Source of the DNA: Haloarcula amylovorans | GTDB taxonomy: Archaea; Halobacteriota; Halobacteria; Halobacteriales; Haloarculaceae | Direction: 5' to 3' | DNA: 64,000 bases | Assembly: GCF_004681185.1 (NCBI RefSeq) | Contig: NZ_SRIF01000001.1 | Location: forward strand, 682,001 to 746,000 | Shown here: positions 1-9,293 of the stretch, in pieces | Layout: each line of letters begins with the position of its first letter | Position numbering within the stretch: the first letter of the stretch is position 1 | Notes under the pieces: model-generated | Database searches by the model: none | What the model saw: only the letters and a program-made list of their open reading frames with translations | Told to the model about the DNA's origin: nothing | Position numbers and translations under genes: made by a program

Positions 1-1
1 C

Positions 2-3000
2 AACACCGGACAGACCGAAAGCTGGACGCCCGAATGGGACCAGTACAACAGCGTTTCGGAAGCGTACAACGAGCTCCGTCTGGGTCTCGAAGAGACGGCC
101 AGCCCGGGCCGCTCGGGGAACCTCGAGCTCCGCGTCTTCGACGACGGACTCGGATTCCGGTTCGCGTTCGACGACGATTTCGCCGCCAATAGCGGGAAGG
201 CCGTCATCACGTCGGAGAACACGCAGGTGAATTTCGCCGGCGATTACACCTGCTGGTGGATAGAGAACGCCTTTACGAATCCGCGATTCGAGTCCGAGTA
301 CACGGAATCGAAACTCAGCGAAGTCCCCGCCGGGTCAGAGACGGTCCGGCCGAACGACGACCCGAGCCGAAGGGGCTCGCATATGCCGCTGACAGTCAAG
401 GCGAGCGACAGCGCGTACCTGAGCGTCCATCAGGCGGACTTAGACGACTACTCACTGGCCTCACTCGCGCCGGTGTCTGACTCCGGCGGGACCGAGTTTG
501 CGACACAACTCGCGCCGCTTTCGGGTAGCACGAAAGTCTCGTGGACGCTGCCAAACGCGACGCCGTGGCGGACGGTTCAACTCGGAACGACGCCCGGCGA
601 ACTCGTCGAGTCGTCGCTGATTCCGCTGTTGAACGAGGACCGTGACGACAGCGTTCTACCGAGTGACGGTAACGGCGGCGTCGACACGGACTGGTTGACT
701 CCGCGGAAGTACATCGGCATCTGGTGGACGATGATCGCCGGGAACGCCAAGTGGGAGTACAAGAACGACGCCGACATCGAGGCCACCGGGAACAACCCGG
801 CAGCGTACATCCACGGCGCGCGCACCGAGCGGATGAAACGCTACATGAACTTCGCCAGCCAGAACAGCATCGACAGCGTGCTGGCGGAGGGGTGGAACAA
901 GGGGTGGAGTTCCTATGGCTCGGACGCCAGCGCGACCGGGTCCGCACTGGAGATGGGCGTCGGCGACTCCTACCCGGACTTCGACGTTACCGAGATAACG
1001 ACCTACGGGTCGAGCCTCTCGAACCCCGTCGAGTTCACGATTCACAACGAGACCTCGGGGAACCTGCCGAACTACGAAGACGAGATTCTGAACAACAGCA
1101 TCTTCAGCGAGTACGACGACGCCGGTATCCGCTCGATAAAGAACGGCTACGTCTCGAATCCCGGCCTGTTCGGCGACAACGAGAGTTCGCCGAGTCACAA
1201 CCAGCACTGCCAGCTAGCGGTCAATCACCACCGAACCGTCATCAAAGAGGCCGCGAGTGAACGACAAACCCTCGAAATTCACGAAGGAATCGTCCCGACG
1301 GGCGAGCGCCGAACGTACCCAAATGTCGCCGCCCGCGAGGTCGTGAAGGCACAGGAGTACGACGGATTCGGCGCGCTCGGGTCGAACGTCGGCCGCGAGC
1401 ACCACGTCACGCTCCCCTTCACGCGGATGCTGGCCGGCCCGACGAGCTATCAGCCCGGTATCTTCGACATCACGTTCAACGACAGCGAGGGCGATCAGAT
1501 TCAGACGACGCGCGCGAAGCAACTCGCCATGTACCCCACGTACAACGCGGGGATACAGATGGCCGCCGACCGCGTCGAGGCCTACATCAACGAGGAGTTC
1601 GAGGTCGGCGAGTACGTCCAGGCTCCCTCCGGGATCATCGACGGGCTCACCACCAGTGACGACTGGCGCAACACGTTCGGGACGAACTACGTCGGGTTCG
1701 ACCCCAACAAACACGACTCCGGGTCGAATGTCTCATTCACCGTCAAAAACGTCAGCTCGGCCGGGACCTACGATCTCCACATTCGCTACGCGAGCGACGA
1801 CACGGAGAACGCCCAGCGAGTCATCGACGCCGGTGGCCCACAACTCACGCTGAACGTCAACGGGTCGACACAGAAGATCAACCCGACGTTTACGGAGTAC
1901 TGGGACACCTACGGAATTCACACCGTCTCCGTCTCGCTCAATCAGGGCGACAACACCGTCGCGCTGGAGATGAACTATGACGACTCCGGTGAGACGTTCA
2001 AGGGCGATGTCGCGGGACTGACCGTCAACACCATCGGCGTGACGGCACAGGGTGCCAACGCGCCGTTCCCGGCGGCCTACACTGACCTGACCGACAGTCA
2101 GGTCGCTAACGAGAACGTCGAGTCGAAACCCGACTTCAAGTATATCGAAGACGTGCCCGCTGGCGGCTGGGATGACACGACGGTCGTCGACGCCGAGATC
2201 GGGAAGTACATCGTCACCGCACGAAAGAAAGACAACGAGTGGTACGTCGGTGCGATGACCGACGGCAACGGTCGCGCTATCGACGTGCCGCTCGATTTCC
2301 TCGACTCCCAGTCCAACGGCTGGAAGATGGAGATGTACACCGACGAGGCGGGAACCGACGTGGATACGGACCCGACGGAGATCGCGCGAACCACATCGCT
2401 CGTCAGTTCCGGTGACATTGTACTGGCGTCGATGGCCCGAAGCGGTGGGACAGCGCTTCGTCTCGTGCCAGCGTCGTCGGATGAGGCGTCGAACCTCGAC
2501 GCGTATGTGAAACCGTCTCAGTCGCTTGACGTCACGATCGACGGGACGAGTGAGGTGTCCTCACCATTCATCACCGCGACAGGGAGCAACAGCAGCGACA
2601 CGTACGTCGGCGGGACGAACCTCGAAGTTGTCATCGACGGCCAGACGGTTTCGAACCAGAACGTACGACTCGCGCCCGGTGCTACGGATGTCGCGCTCTC
2701 GGTCAACGAGACCATCGAGACGCCCGGTACCTACACGGTCACGCTGAAGGACGCTCGCACCGGAGCGACGTTCGCCAGCGAGACCGTCGTCGTCGAGGCA
2801 CCGCGGGTCATCGCGAAGTTCTCCGACTCGACTGGCGACGACACCGGTGACGGGAGCTACTCGTATCCCGAGGCAGACGCGTTCTCTGACGGGTGTTTCG
2901 ATATAGAGTCGTTCACCATCGAGAAGACATCGAGTCTCTATCGCTTCACGTGGGAGGTCGATACGCTGGAGAATCCGTTCGGCGGCACCGGATTCTCGCC

Positions 3001-4462
3001 GCAACTGTTCGCACTTTGGCTCCGTGATCCGTCGGCCTCCGACGGCGCGATGACTGAGAACGGCGACCTGATGGTGGACGTTGACTTCGCCGAACCGTGG
3101 CAGTACCGCCTCCGCGCCGACGGCTGGGCGAAAGACGCCATCGACCACACTGGCGCAGCACTCACCGACGGGAACGGTGACGCAGTTATCCCGAACGTCG
3201 ACGTCGAGTCGGCTGCTGGGACAGTCACACTCTCTGTTCCGCGGAGTGCGTTCGGCAATGTGGATCCGTGGGACATGGAGATACTCCCCATCGTCGGCTC
3301 ACAGGAGTCCGGAAGCATTCTCCGTGACGTCGTCACACAGGAGACTGCCACCGAGGCGAAGAACAACGACAACAGCGGGGACAACTACCTCTACAACTAC
3401 CGGTTGATAACCTCGAACGACACTGCGACGAACGCGCCGCGTGTCGTCGATATGATCACGCCTGTTGGAACGACCCAGTCCGAGGCACTCGCGTACTCTG
3501 CGGAGGAGAAGGCGCAGTTGCCGTTCACGCCGGTCCATCAGCGGTACGACCTAGAGGCGCGCATCGCAGAGTGGACCGATCCAGAAGGTGACGACGACGG
3601 GCCGGGAGCGTACGTCTATCCGACAGACGACCAGTACGGTGATGCCGACTTCGACATTCGACGGTTCGGTCTCTACGAGACTGGGGATCGGTACAAACTG
3701 TTCTTCCGGATGGAGGGCGACATCACCAACCCGTTCGGCTACGATGCGAACTTTTCACACCAGTTCTTCCAGGTGTATATCCGTGACCCGAACGCGTCGG
3801 GTGGTTCGACGAAGAGTCGCCGCGGTGTCTCAGCGAGCGATAGCCCGGTCGATATCTTCGCCCAACCGCATCACTACCGCGTCGTCGCGTGCCCGAAAGG
3901 TGCACAGATCGAAAAGGCCGGTGCGAGTGTCGACGATACGGCAGGGTCGCTGGCAGATAGTACTACGACCGTCTCGACGGACGTCAGTATCACGCCGTAC
4001 GTCGGCGAGAAGGCGTTCGTCATCGACATGCCCAAATCGGCGTTCAACAGCCCGGCCCGCGACCTCGAAGCGATTCCGTTCGTCCACGGCTTTGATGACG
4101 GGTACAGTAACGTGTTCGTCCGCTGGGTTCAGGAGAATGGTGGAACTCCGATGGACTGGAAGTTTACCGGTGGGACGGGGGACTACAGTCACCTAAACGT
4201 CATCGATACGGTCGTACCGGACGAGACGTCACAGTCGACGGTACTGGACTACAACAGCGCGTACTCCATCCCGTATCTCTCGCTGGGTTCGAAAGCGGCG
4301 AGCATCAAGAAGGCGCTGGCCGGCAACGGGCCGGTGACGAGCGCTCACTTCGACGTCGTGCGTGAGGCCTACGAGTCCAACAGCGCGGTTCCGGGGACGG
4401 GCGGACTGGTCCCGGATTACGCTGACCTCCGCGGCATTGCCTCCGAGGTGACGGAGCGATGA
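2..4462 (+). CDS. GH97 family glycoside hydrolase with extra binding modules (5' partial)
   Basis: Probable secreted glycosidase of family GH97 (alpha-glucosidase/alpha-galactosidase). The frame is open from base 2, so the start and any signal peptide lie upstream; a GTG at 227 is internal because the GH97 N-terminal beta-sandwich (VFDDGLGFRF) precedes it. Order by base: N-domain to about 690; catalytic barrel about 690-1600, opening with KYIGIWW; a CBM6/35-like beta module about 1620-2040; GH97 C-terminal domain about 2120-2490 (EDVPAGGWDDT); an Ig/CARDB-like stretch to about 2800; two glucodextranase C-terminal-type modules about 2808-3480 and 3545-4240. Glutamates in HNETSG (1049), IHEGIVPTG (1283) and AQEYDGF (1355) match the inverting alpha-glucosidase subgroup. 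The stop overlaps the next ATG by 4 bases. Family is clear; the substrate is not. Confidence 0.85.
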   Translation, partial: NTGQTESWTPEWDQYNSVSEAYNELRLGLEETASPGRSGNLELRVFDDGLGFRFAFDDDFAANSGKAVITSENTQVNFAGDYTCWWIENAFTNPRFESEYTESKLSEVPAGSETVRPNDDPSRRGSHMPLTVKASDSAYLSVHQADLDDYSLASLAPVSDSGGTEFATQLAPLSGSTKVSWTLPNATPWRTVQLGTTPGELVESSLIPLLNEDRDDSVLPSDGNGGVDTDWLTPRKYIGIWWTMIAGNAKWEYKNDADIEATGNNPAAYIHGARTERMKRYMNFASQNSIDSVLAEGWNKGWSSYGSDASATGSALEMGVGDSYPDFDVTEITTYGSSLSNPVEFTIHNETSGNLPNYEDEILNNSIFSEYDDAGIRSIKNGYVSNPGLFGDNESSPSHNQHCQLAVNHHRTVIKEAASERQTLEIHEGIVPTGERRTYPNVAAREVVKAQEYDGFGALGSNVGREHHVTLPFTRMLAGPTSYQPGIFDITFNDSEGDQIQTTRAKQLAMYPTYNAGIQMAADRVEAYINEEFEVGEYVQAPSGIIDGLTTSDDWRNTFGTNYVGFDPNKHDSGSNVSFTVKNVSSAGTYDLHIRYASDDTENAQRVIDAGGPQLTLNVNGSTQKINPTFTEYWDTYGIHTVSVSLNQGDNTVALEMNYDDSGETFKGDVAGLTVNTIGVTAQGANAPFPAAYTDLTDSQVANENVESKPDFKYIEDVPAGGWDDTTVVDAEIGKYIVTARKKDNEWYVGAMTDGNGRAIDVPLDFLDSQSNGWKMEMYTDEAGTDVDTDPTEIARTTSLVSSGDIVLASMARSGGTALRLVPASSDEASNLDAYVKPSQSLDVTIDGTSEVSSPFITATGSNSSDTYVGGTNLEVVIDGQTVSNQNVRLAPGATDVALSVNETIETPGTYTVTLKDARTGATFASETVVVEAPRVIAKFSDSTGDDTGDGSYSYPEADAFSDGCFDIESFTIEKTSSLYRFTWEVDTLENPFGGTGFSPQLFALWLRDPSASDGAMTENGDLMVDVDFAEPWQYRLRADGWAKDAIDHTGAALTDGNGDAVIPNVDVESAAGTVTLSVPRSAFGNVDPWDMEILPIVGSQESGSILRDVVTQETATEAKNNDNSGDNYLYNYRLITSNDTATNAPRVVDMITPVGTTQSEALAYSAEEKAQLPFTPVHQRYDLEARIAEWTDPEGDDDGPGAYVYPTDDQYGDADFDIRRFGLYETGDRYKLFFRMEGDITNPFGYDANFSHQFFQVYIRDPNASGGSTKSRRGVSASDSPVDIFAQPHHYRVVACPKGAQIEKAGASVDDTAGSLADSTTTVSTDVSITPYVGEKAFVIDMPKSAFNSPARDLEAIPFVHGFDDGYSNVFVRWVQENGGTPMDWKFTGGTGDYSHLNVIDTVVPDETSQSTVLDYNSAYSIPYLSLGSKAASIKKALAGNGPVTSAHFDVVREAYESNSAVPGTGGLVPDYADLRGIASEVTER

Positions 4463-6294
4463 GTGATGCGTCACCACAGAAAGTGCTGGCGCTCTCGCTC
4501 GCGGTGCTCGCCGTGATGGCGATCCCCGCGGGCTTAGTCGCGCCCATCGGACTCGGCGCGGCCAACACTGGCGGCAACGCCGCCGGGAACGTCGGCGAGT
4601 GGCCGAGCTATCAGGCCGACGACCGCAACTCCGGTAATGCGACTGGTGCGCCCGACTACGGTGCGGTCGCAACCGGCTGGCGCGTCGTCGGCAACCAGGG
4701 GACGGACATCGCCTCCGGGCCGACCGTCGGTGACGACACCGTCTTCGTCGGAGATGGCAGTACGGTGAAAGCCTACGCCGAGGCAGACGGCACCCAGACG
4801 TGGACCCAGAGCGTCGACGGCTCGGTATTCGGCTCGCCGACCCACGACGACGGGAGCCTCTACGTCGCCACCGATGCCGGCAGCGTCTACGCACTCGACG
4901 CCAGTAGCGGCACTGTCGAGTGGCAGCGTAGCACCGACAGCACCGACGCCGACTTCGGCGCGTTCGCCGGCTCGGTCGCGACGGACGATGCTGGCACGCT
5001 CTACGCCGCCAGCGAGGACGGCCACGTCTACAAGCTGGCCGCCGACGGCTCGCAGGTGCTGGCCGCCTACGACATGGGTAGTCCCGCGGGCGCGATGACG
5101 CCCGCCGTCGCGGACGGCACGCTCTACGTCGGCGACCGTAGCGGGACGCTCCACGCGCTCTCGACGGCGGACCTCAGCGCCCAGTTCATGAAGGACGTTG
5201 CCAATGGCGCGCTCAACGCTCCGGCCGTGACCGCGGACGGCCAGACTGTGGTCGTCACGGCGACCGACGGCACGGTCGCCGCCTACGACGCGACCGGCAC
5301 GCAACAGTGGGCCGAGACGAGCGCCTACGACAGTAGCTTCGCCAGTCCGGCCATCCACAAGGGATCGGCCGTCGTCGGTACGTCCGATGCTGTCGCCGCC
5401 CACGCGCTCGACGATGGGACTCAGCAGTGGAGTGCCTCGGTCGACACCAAGGACACCTTCGGCGCGTCGGTGACGACGGCCAACGGCACCGTCTTCGTTG
5501 GCACTGACACCGGCGACATCTACCTGCTCGATGCGGCCGACGGTAGCACGAAGTTCACCGTGCAAGCGAGTTCGTCGGTCATTACCACCGCACCGACGGT
5601 CGCCTACGACGCGCTGTACGTCGGCGCAGACACGGGCGCTGTCCAGCAGTTCGTCGACGCCAACCCGTCGATCTCAGTGACGAGCATCAGTGCGCCCGAC
5701 TCCATCGAGAAGGGTGACACTGGAACAGTGACGGCTGACGTCTCGAACACCGGTCAGGCTGTCGGCAGCTATACCGCCGAACTGACTGTCGACGGAACGG
5801 TCGTCGACAGCAAGACCGTTACCGTGGCCGCTGGTGCCACCGAGACCGTGAGCTTCGAGTACACGTTCGATACCACCGGAGCGGTTCCGGTCAGTGTGGG
5901 TTCCCAGTCCACGACGGTCACCGTCAAAGCCGACTCCGGTGGCAACGGCGGCCCCATCCACGGCAACCCCGACGACGGGACCGAGACGACGACGTCGACT
6001 CCCGACGAGGGTGACGGCACGGCCACGCCGGCCGAGACCGACTGTGGCTGTGAACTCGACGACACGCCGACCGAGGCGACCGACGACCCGGTGACGACTG
6101 ACGACACCGCGACGCCGGGCGACTCGGACAGTACCGAGACGGCCACTGATGACGACGCGACCGACGCGGACGACGGGTCCGACGGGAGCGGCACCGAAGA
6201 ACCCACGTCCGGTGACGGTCCCGGCTTCACGGCCGTCGCTGCACTGCTCGCCGTCGTGGCAGCGGCACTGCTGGCTGTGCGACGCGAGAACTGA
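4459..6294 (+). CDS. PQQ-type beta-propeller surface protein with CARDB domain and PGF-CTERM anchor
   Basis: Exported cell-surface protein of 611 aa. A hydrophobic N-terminal segment (LALSLAVLAVMAIPAG) looks like a Sec signal. Residues about 50-400 contain repeated blades of the PQQ/WD type, such as LYVATDAGSVYALDASSG. Residues about 400-490 form a CARDB-like beta domain (VTADVSNTGQAVGSY). A Thr/Asp/Glu-rich linker follows, then PGF, a hydrophobic helix and a basic tail (RREN). That is the PGF-CTERM signal processed by archaeosortase A, which in haloarchaea gives lipid anchoring. ATG overlaps the GH97 stop (ATGA), so the two are probably co-translated. Inference: it holds or presents the glycosidase or its substrate at the S-layer; no enzymatic PQQ role is evident. 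Confidence 0.85.
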   Translation: MSDASPQKVLALSLAVLAVMAIPAGLVAPIGLGAANTGGNAAGNVGEWPSYQADDRNSGNATGAPDYGAVATGWRVVGNQGTDIASGPTVGDDTVFVGDGSTVKAYAEADGTQTWTQSVDGSVFGSPTHDDGSLYVATDAGSVYALDASSGTVEWQRSTDSTDADFGAFAGSVATDDAGTLYAASEDGHVYKLAADGSQVLAAYDMGSPAGAMTPAVADGTLYVGDRSGTLHALSTADLSAQFMKDVANGALNAPAVTADGQTVVVTATDGTVAAYDATGTQQWAETSAYDSSFASPAIHKGSAVVGTSDAVAAHALDDGTQQWSASVDTKDTFGASVTTANGTVFVGTDTGDIYLLDAADGSTKFTVQASSSVITTAPTVAYDALYVGADTGAVQQFVDANPSISVTSISAPDSIEKGDTGTVTADVSNTGQAVGSYTAELTVDGTVVDSKTVTVAAGATETVSFEYTFDTTGAVPVSVGSQSTTVTVKADSGGNGGPIHGNPDDGTETTTSTPDEGDGTATPAETDCGCELDDTPTEATDDPVTTDDTATPGDSDSTETATDDDATDADDGSDGSGTEEPTSGDGPGFTAVAALLAVVAAALLAVRREN

Positions 6295-6361
6295 CGGTCT
6301 CGACCGTCACTGACGTTCGATTTTTCTTTGGCTCCGTTTCGGGAGCGATAGCACCCCGACG

Positions 6362-6991
6362 CTACCGTCGGAGCGACGGCCCAACGACCGCGAGAAGCAA
6401 CGCCGCCTCGCCGCGAGGCACCCAGCCGTAGACGTGGTTGAGCATCACGTACGTCACTAATCCGAGAAAGAGGCTCAGTCCCCACGCGGCAACAGCGATT
6501 CGTCCCACTCGTGCGTGGGCCGTCTCGCGGAGTTCGGCCGGGGTATGTGAGAGTCCGAGAACGACGGCATGGACGACTACCGGGACGGAGACGGCCGAGA
6601 GGAGGACGTGGACGGCGAGCATCAGGATGTACGCCCACCAGACGAACCCCTCGGCGAGAATCGCCTTCTCGAAGCCACCGCCGACCTTCAGAAGGTACAG
6701 CACGAGGAATGCCATGATGAGGGCGAACGCCGTTAGCATCGCTGCCCGGTGTTTGCGAACCTCGCCGTTCTTGATGAAGTAGACGCCGACGAGGATGGCG
6801 GTCAGCGCACAGGCGTTGACGACGGCGATCGCGTCAGAGAGCAGGATAACGGTCTCGTTGCTGATGGTCGGGAACGGCAACACGCCGCCGAACGTCCCGA
6901 AGACCAGCGCGTAACCGACCAGCGAGACGACGGCGGTGACGAGGCGCGGGCGAGCGCGAGCGCGCGACTGGAGTCTGTCTGCGACGGCCAT
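6362..6991 (-). CDS. DUF420 family multipass membrane protein
   Basis: A 209-aa protein with about six hydrophobic helices. The central part matches DUF420 (YozB/CtaM-like): an IKNGEVRKHRAAMLTAF segment between helices, then LLSAVSVPVVVHAVVLGL and HARVGRIAVAAWGLSLFLG. Conserved His in the RKHR and HAVV regions suggest a role at a haem or metal centre. Bacillus relatives are linked to cytochrome oxidase assembly, but no oxidase genes lie nearby here. It is monocistronic, convergent with the propeller gene, and shares direction with PAN downstream of its start. Family is confident; function is inferred. Confidence 0.8.
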   Translation of the reverse strand: MAVADRLQSRARARPRLVTAVVSLVGYALVFGTFGGVLPFPTISNETVILLSDAIAVVNACALTAILVGVYFIKNGEVRKHRAAMLTAFALIMAFLVLYLLKVGGGFEKAILAEGFVWWAYILMLAVHVLLSAVSVPVVVHAVVLGLSHTPAELRETAHARVGRIAVAAWGLSLFLGLVTYVMLNHVYGWVPRGEAALLLAVVGPSLRR

Positions 6992-7166
6992 ACGAAAACT
7001 GAGAAAGCGAGGGCTTTCCGTGTTCTGGAAACGAGCGGCGGAGAGAGCGACAGAGAAATCGACGGAAAACGTAGCGGTGCCGAATCATACGGGCTGTTGT
7101 ATCGAGGTGCCGATACGTGCCGACCCCGGGTCGGCGCTATCCGGACATACTCGACAACAGTTCGTA

Positions 7167-8381
7167 TCAGGCGAAGGTGCGCGAGATGTCGTCGTCTTCT
7201 TCGTCTTCCTGCTGAATCTTCTCCCACGCGTTCTCGAAGTCCTCCATCTTGACCTCGGTGCGGTCGTCCCGAATGGCGAACATCCCGGCCTCGGTACAGA
7301 CGGCCTTCACGTCTGCCCCGGAGGCGTCCTCGATGGCCTCTGCGAGACCCTCGAAGTCCACGTCGTCGGCGACGTTCATGCCGCGCGTGTGAATCTTGAA
7401 GATTTCCTTGCGGCCCTCGAAGTCCGGGTTGGGGACTTCGATGAGACGGTCGAAGCGACCGGGCCGAAGGATGGCGCGGTCGAGCATGTCGAAGCGGTTG
7501 GTGGCGGCGATGATGCGGATCTCGCCGCGGTCGTCGAAGCCGTCCATCTCCGAGAGCAGCTGCATCATCGTCCGCTGGACCTCGGCGTCGCCGCTGGTCT
7601 TCGACTCCGTTCGCTTCGCGGCGATGGCGTCGATCTCGTCGATGAAGACCACGGCGGGTTCCTCCTGCCGGGCGAGTTCGAAGAGGTCACGGACGAGTTT
7701 CGCGCCCTCGCCGATGAACTTGTGGACGAGCTCGGAGCCGGCCATCTTGATGAAGGTGGCGTCGGTCTCGTTGGCGACGGCTTTCGCCAGCATCGTCTTG
7801 CCCGTCCCGGGTGGGCCGTGAAGCAAGACGCCGCTCGGGGGGTCGATGCCCACGTCTTCGAACATCTCGGGGCTGATGAGTGGCATCTCGACCGTTTCGC
7901 GGACCTCTTCCATCTGCTCTTGGATACCGCCGATGTCGGCGAAGGTGACGTCGGGCGACTGATCGACCTGCATCACGCGGGCGCGGACGTCCGTCTCGTC
8001 GTCGAGTTGCTTGACGATAGAGAGGGAGTTGTTGACGGCGACCCGGTCGTCCGGTTCGAGGCCGTCACGCATCTCGTCAGTGACCTCGGTAAGCGCCTCC
8101 TGATTGTTGCCGTGCTGTTTGATGATAACGCCGTCTTCGCCCACCTCTTGGACAGTGGCGACGAACAGCGGCGACTGCTTGAGTTTCTTGTTCTCGTGGG
8201 TCAGCCGCTCTAATTTCTGCTGGTACTTGTTGTTCTCGGCGTTGGCATCGAGCAGCTTGTCCCGCATCTCCTCGTTCTGTGCTTCGAGCACCTCGAGTCG
8301 CTCCTGCAACGCCTCGATTTTCTTCTGCTTCGAGGCGTCCTCGTCGTAGGGCAGGTCCACCTCGTCGACGGTGTCGGTCAT
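7167..8381 (-). CDS. pan: Proteasome-activating nucleotidase (PAN), AAA+ unfoldase
   Basis: ATP-dependent unfoldase that feeds substrates to the archaeal 20S proteasome; 404 aa, the usual PAN length. Residues about 15-75 form a coiled coil (LQERLEVLEAQNEEMRDKL), followed by the OB domain and the AAA+ module with Walker A GPPGTGKT, Walker B VVFIDEIDAIAAKR and the ATNRFDMLDRAILRPGRFDR sensor/Arg-finger region. The C terminus is acidic and ends SRTFA, not a strict HbYX proteasome-docking tail. It stands alone on the minus strand and is divergent from the flavoprotein gene at 8535. Halophiles often carry two PAN paralogues; I cannot tell which one this is. Confidence 0.95.
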   Translation of the reverse strand: MTDTVDEVDLPYDEDASKQKKIEALQERLEVLEAQNEEMRDKLLDANAENNKYQQKLERLTHENKKLKQSPLFVATVQEVGEDGVIIKQHGNNQEALTEVTDEMRDGLEPDDRVAVNNSLSIVKQLDDETDVRARVMQVDQSPDVTFADIGGIQEQMEEVRETVEMPLISPEMFEDVGIDPPSGVLLHGPPGTGKTMLAKAVANETDATFIKMAGSELVHKFIGEGAKLVRDLFELARQEEPAVVFIDEIDAIAAKRTESKTSGDAEVQRTMMQLLSEMDGFDDRGEIRIIAATNRFDMLDRAILRPGRFDRLIEVPNPDFEGRKEIFKIHTRGMNVADDVDFEGLAEAIEDASGADVKAVCTEAGMFAIRDDRTEVKMEDFENAWEKIQQEDEEDDDISRTFA

Positions 8382-8534
8382 TACGCCCCTTCTAGTAGGT
8401 GAATCATTATGAGGCTTCGGGTAGCGCCAGCATTCGATACCGCGGGCAGCGGGACCCTACCGCCCCAAGACGGCGGTCAAGCGTTCTGGCGTCGAACCGG
8501 CAGGTTTCTGTCCCGGGGGGCGCAACCGGCGCGC

Positions 8535-9275
8535 ATGTCTACAGAACCGGAGTCCGTCGTCGTGGTCGGTGGCGGCGTCGCGGGCCTCTCGGCGGCCATC
8601 TACACCGCACGGGCCGGCGTCTCGACGCGGATCGTCTCGACCGACGAGTCCATCCTGAATCGCAACGCCCACCTCGAAAACTACCCGGGCTTTCCCGCCG
8701 GTGTCAATCCGCGACTCCTTCTGGAATTGATTCGCGCACAGGCCCGTCGTGCGGGCGCGTGGTTCACGGACGGCCGCGTCCAGCGAGTCGAGGAGACCGA
8801 CGACGGCTTCGAGACCACCGTCGCCGACGGCGAGGTGTTCGAGTCGGACTACGTTATCGCGGCGTCGTGGGCCGACGCGTCGTATCTCGCCGGTCTCGAC
8901 GTGGACCTCCTCGACAGGGGGAGCAAGGAGTTCGTCGGCGTCGATGACCTCGGAAGAACCGCTGTCAACGGCCTCTATGCGGCTGGCCGACTGGCCGAGC
9001 AATACCACCAGACCATCGTCGCCGCCGGCCACGGTGCACAGGTCGGGCTAACGCTCATCGAGGACAGCGACGTGGACTTCTATCACGACTGGACGGCCCC
9101 GGAGGGCTACTTCACCGACCGCGACCGCGAGGTGCCACCGGGCTGTGAGGAGATAAGCGAAGACGAGCGAAAACGACGCGAGGAGGAGTCGTTAGAGATT
9201 ATGCAGCGGTACTTCGAGCAGCCGATGCCCGGCGAACCGACGATGCACCCGAGCATCGCCGAGGACGAAGACTGA
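8535..9275 (+). CDS. Thioredoxin-reductase-like FAD-dependent oxidoreductase
   Basis: A 246-aa flavoprotein. ATG at 8535 is chosen because the FAD dinucleotide motif (VVVVGGGVAGLSAAIYTARA) begins just after it; the longer open frame from 8409 has no matching upstream sequence. A second flavin signature, GLYAAGRLAEQYHQTIVAAG, lies at about residues 145-165 as in thioredoxin reductases. It is shorter than TrxB (about 310 aa): there is no CxxC redox pair and most of the NADPH domain is missing or minimal. The C-terminal 50 residues are acidic and helical. Substrate and electron donor are unknown. Confidence 0.75.
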   Translation: MSTEPESVVVVGGGVAGLSAAIYTARAGVSTRIVSTDESILNRNAHLENYPGFPAGVNPRLLLELIRAQARRAGAWFTDGRVQRVEETDDGFETTVADGEVFESDYVIAASWADASYLAGLDVDLLDRGSKEFVGVDDLGRTAVNGLYAAGRLAEQYHQTIVAAGHGAQVGLTLIEDSDVDFYHDWTAPEGYFTDRDREVPPGCEEISEDERKRREEESLEIMQRYFEQPMPGEPTMHPSIAEDED

Positions 9276-9293
9276 GCGCCGAGTCGAAACGAG

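Noticed and set aside
396..947. Open frames opposite the GH97 gene
   Set aside because: Arg/Ser-rich translations with no motifs; they result from high GC and are shadows of the real gene.
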